DNA from: Nemertoderma westbladi
Taxonomy: Eukaryota; Xenacoelomorpha; Nemertodermatida; Nemertodermatidae
Assembly (NCBI GenBank): GCA_032718475.1
Contig: JAUCBJ010000810.1
Location: forward strand, 1-41,571
Length of the DNA: 41,571 bases
Direction: 5' to 3'
Positions 40,059-41,571 of the stretch are shown here, in pieces (the stretch's first letter is position 1; each line of letters opens with the position of its first letter). The notes under the pieces are model-generated. The model saw only the letters and a list, made by a program, of their open reading frames with translations. It did not search any database and was not told the DNA's origin. The position numbers and the translations under genes were made by a program.

Positions 40059-40842
40059 TAATATATTAGATTTTTGTTTGTTGTTTTTTGTTTATGTCGT
40101 TTTTTTTTGTTTGTTTTGTTTGTGGTTTGTCGATGGCCCGAGGGCCGAGTACTATTTTGGGCGTAATGTCCTGATTCTATGTTTTTTTTATTGTTTTGTG
40201 GGGTGTAAGACTCTATTGTTTACCTGCTTATGTATTTTATTATATATATATATAACAAGCCCCTGTTAGTCAGGATGTCGCGTACGACCGTTAAAAAAAA
40301 ACTATCACGTTATTAGAGTCCAAACTGTCATAGTCTTAGTGTTTCAAGTGCAACCCGCGCATTTTTCTACGTAAACTAGTTAACTAAATATATTTATTTG
40401 TGAAAAATAAAGTCAAACCTCTAGAATAACATATTAGGTACCGGTACTGTTGTACCTAAATGAAAATTATTAACCAAAACCGGCCTCTTTTAAGTTATAA
40501 AGATATATTGTGCGGCATTTTTCTATCTGTGCCAAAATGTTACCTAATGAATTTATTGTAGTGTGCGTTGTGTTGTTTTTATCTCATGGTAATCCGGTAC
40601 GTACGATTTTAAATGATTAAACTGTTTTATTTTTAACTCATAATGTTTTCAGAATTCGCGTCTAATATTCTCCATCGAGAGTTGCAATAACTATTTGTAA
40701 CTGTGTTACGATGGTGTGGTAATAGGCCTAAAAAAGGGCTGGTTGGATAAACTAAGGATTCTAGTTGGTTTATAAATTGGCAAATAATAGCTATTAACTT
40801 TAGTTTATTGTTTTGGTTCGAATAAAGTGCCACTCGAACCTC
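40059..40842. other. Gene-free stretch with T-rich tract
   Basis: T/G-rich low-complexity (TTTTTTGTTTG words, about 40066-40135) and a (TA)n run at about 40240-40252. No coding signal, apart from chance frames. Confidence 0.5.
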
Positions 40843-41355
40843 CTATTTTCTCTTTTCCCTTAATTTATAATTGAGACCAGATATTAATTCGCAGAGATTT
40901 GCGCCAAGTTTCCCTCCTATATCATTTAACATAATAATCTCCATATTTGGAGATAATATTGTTACATATTTTGATTTATTATGTTCGGCTTTTCGACGAA
41001 TTGAAGCCTCAGGAGTAGTAAGTGCCTCGGTTTGTATCACGCTGAGATCTGTGATCTTTGAAAGCTCAATTAAATATTTACCCAGCTCGGTGTCTTTTGT
41101 CTCATTGTTTCAAATGGCTTCATATAAAGGTGTTTATACATTTTCGCTGTCTTTTAGAAATTTTTGGATAAATGTAGCTGTTCTCATTTTTATGATGGAG
41201 CTCAAAGGTGTTATTCCCAATTCAACATATGGGAATTCGTTGGGGGTCCACTGCCCTTTAGACCAAGCAGTACTTAGTACTACTCTACTGTAGTTTGAGT
41301 ACCACTTAACGGTACTTAATCCTTCCACAGCTGGTAATAGTAGTTCCCAAATCAA
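40843..41355 (-). pseudogene. Decayed ORF resembling the C-terminal end of a reverse transcriptase
   Basis: A single minus-strand frame from 41355 to 40843 has two internal stops (TAA and TGA, about 41100-41136). It begins IWELLLPAVEGLSTVKW, then YVELGITPLSSIIKMRTATF, YTPLYEAI-like sequence after the first stop, and a Lys/Arg-rich end. The LGI-x-PL-x2-I-x2-R-x2-F pattern resembles the thumb/C-terminal region of LINE-type RTs. I cannot name the clade, and no RT core is visible before the window ends. Confidence 0.4.
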
Positions 41356-41571
41356 CTTCCGATTTAGATGATTTTATTTCTCACTGATATAAATTTATTG
41401 GAAGATATTTATAGATTTTATTGGAAGGATTTATCAGCATTTGGTTGGATGAATAATTAGATAAAGTTTTCATCACAATAATTTTCAAGCATCCAGGTCT
41501 TCTCCTCTGCGATTTTGCGCTAAAATAATATTATAGGTTCAGGTTAAAATTTTTGGTAAATCGTTAATAAG
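41356..41571. other. Right edge, nothing recognised
   Basis: AT-rich sequence with no open coding frame that I can support. Confidence 0.4.

Noticed and set aside
1-41571. tRNA, rRNA or other structured RNA genes
   Set aside because: No cloverleaf-type boxes or rRNA-like segments recognised by eye on either strand.

Overview
This window is repeat-dense genomic DNA of a metazoan, most likely an invertebrate. The evidence is BEL/Pao gag-pol sequence (a superfamily known from animals), an RTE-like LINE, hAT-type DNA transposons, a restriction-like-endonuclease (RLE) reverse transcriptase, large minisatellites and no operon-style genes. I recognise no rRNA, tRNA or CRISPR array. The only candidate host coding sequence is a Cys-rich ORF at 7862-8330, and it is broken by a transposon.

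The centrepiece is a 20.3-kb LTR element at 8331-28646. Two direct repeats of about 1.17 kb (8331-9499 and 27476-28646) start TGTT and end (A/T)ACA, differ by only about 1.2% by eye, and are bounded by a 5-bp target duplication CAATC (8326-8330, 28647-28651). If the element and one CAATC are removed, the interrupted reading frame continues for 25 more codons. Inside, on the minus strand, are: a long leader with a 289-bp tandem repeat; a non-LTR retrotransposon with an intact ORF of about 1000 aa (RT plus RLE-like end); a spacer with four 120-bp repeats; a decayed BEL/Pao gag-pol (21822-13650; five stops and three frameshifts); a Ty3/gypsy relic in the opposite orientation; and, next to the 3' LTR, an unrecognised decayed gene with a polybasic C-terminus (about 10962-9578) plus two small ORFs with divergent starts 29 bp apart. 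Some internal repeats are far more diverged than the outer LTRs, which suggests the composite moved as one unit.

Outside the element, a block of about 3.4 kb occurs twice in direct orientation, at 2995-6445 and 33865-40058. Both copies carry a 53-bp near-perfect palindrome, a 12-bp-period minisatellite, a terminal-exon-like ORF, a GC-rich inverted repeat and an A-rich stretch. The right copy has two insertions that are absent from the left copy, so the left copy serves as the empty site. Both have terminal inverted repeats and exact 8-bp target duplications (34028-34879, 852 bp; 37735-39636, 1902 bp), as expected for non-autonomous hAT elements.

The rest comprises a 3' fragment (about 37-1637) and a 5' fragment (about 29440-31676) of one RTE-like LINE family, a second BEL gag fragment (31677-32757) that grades into a minisatellite, an inverted copy of that minisatellite 230 bp away, and a decayed ORF resembling the C-terminal end of a reverse transcriptase at the right edge (41355-40843).
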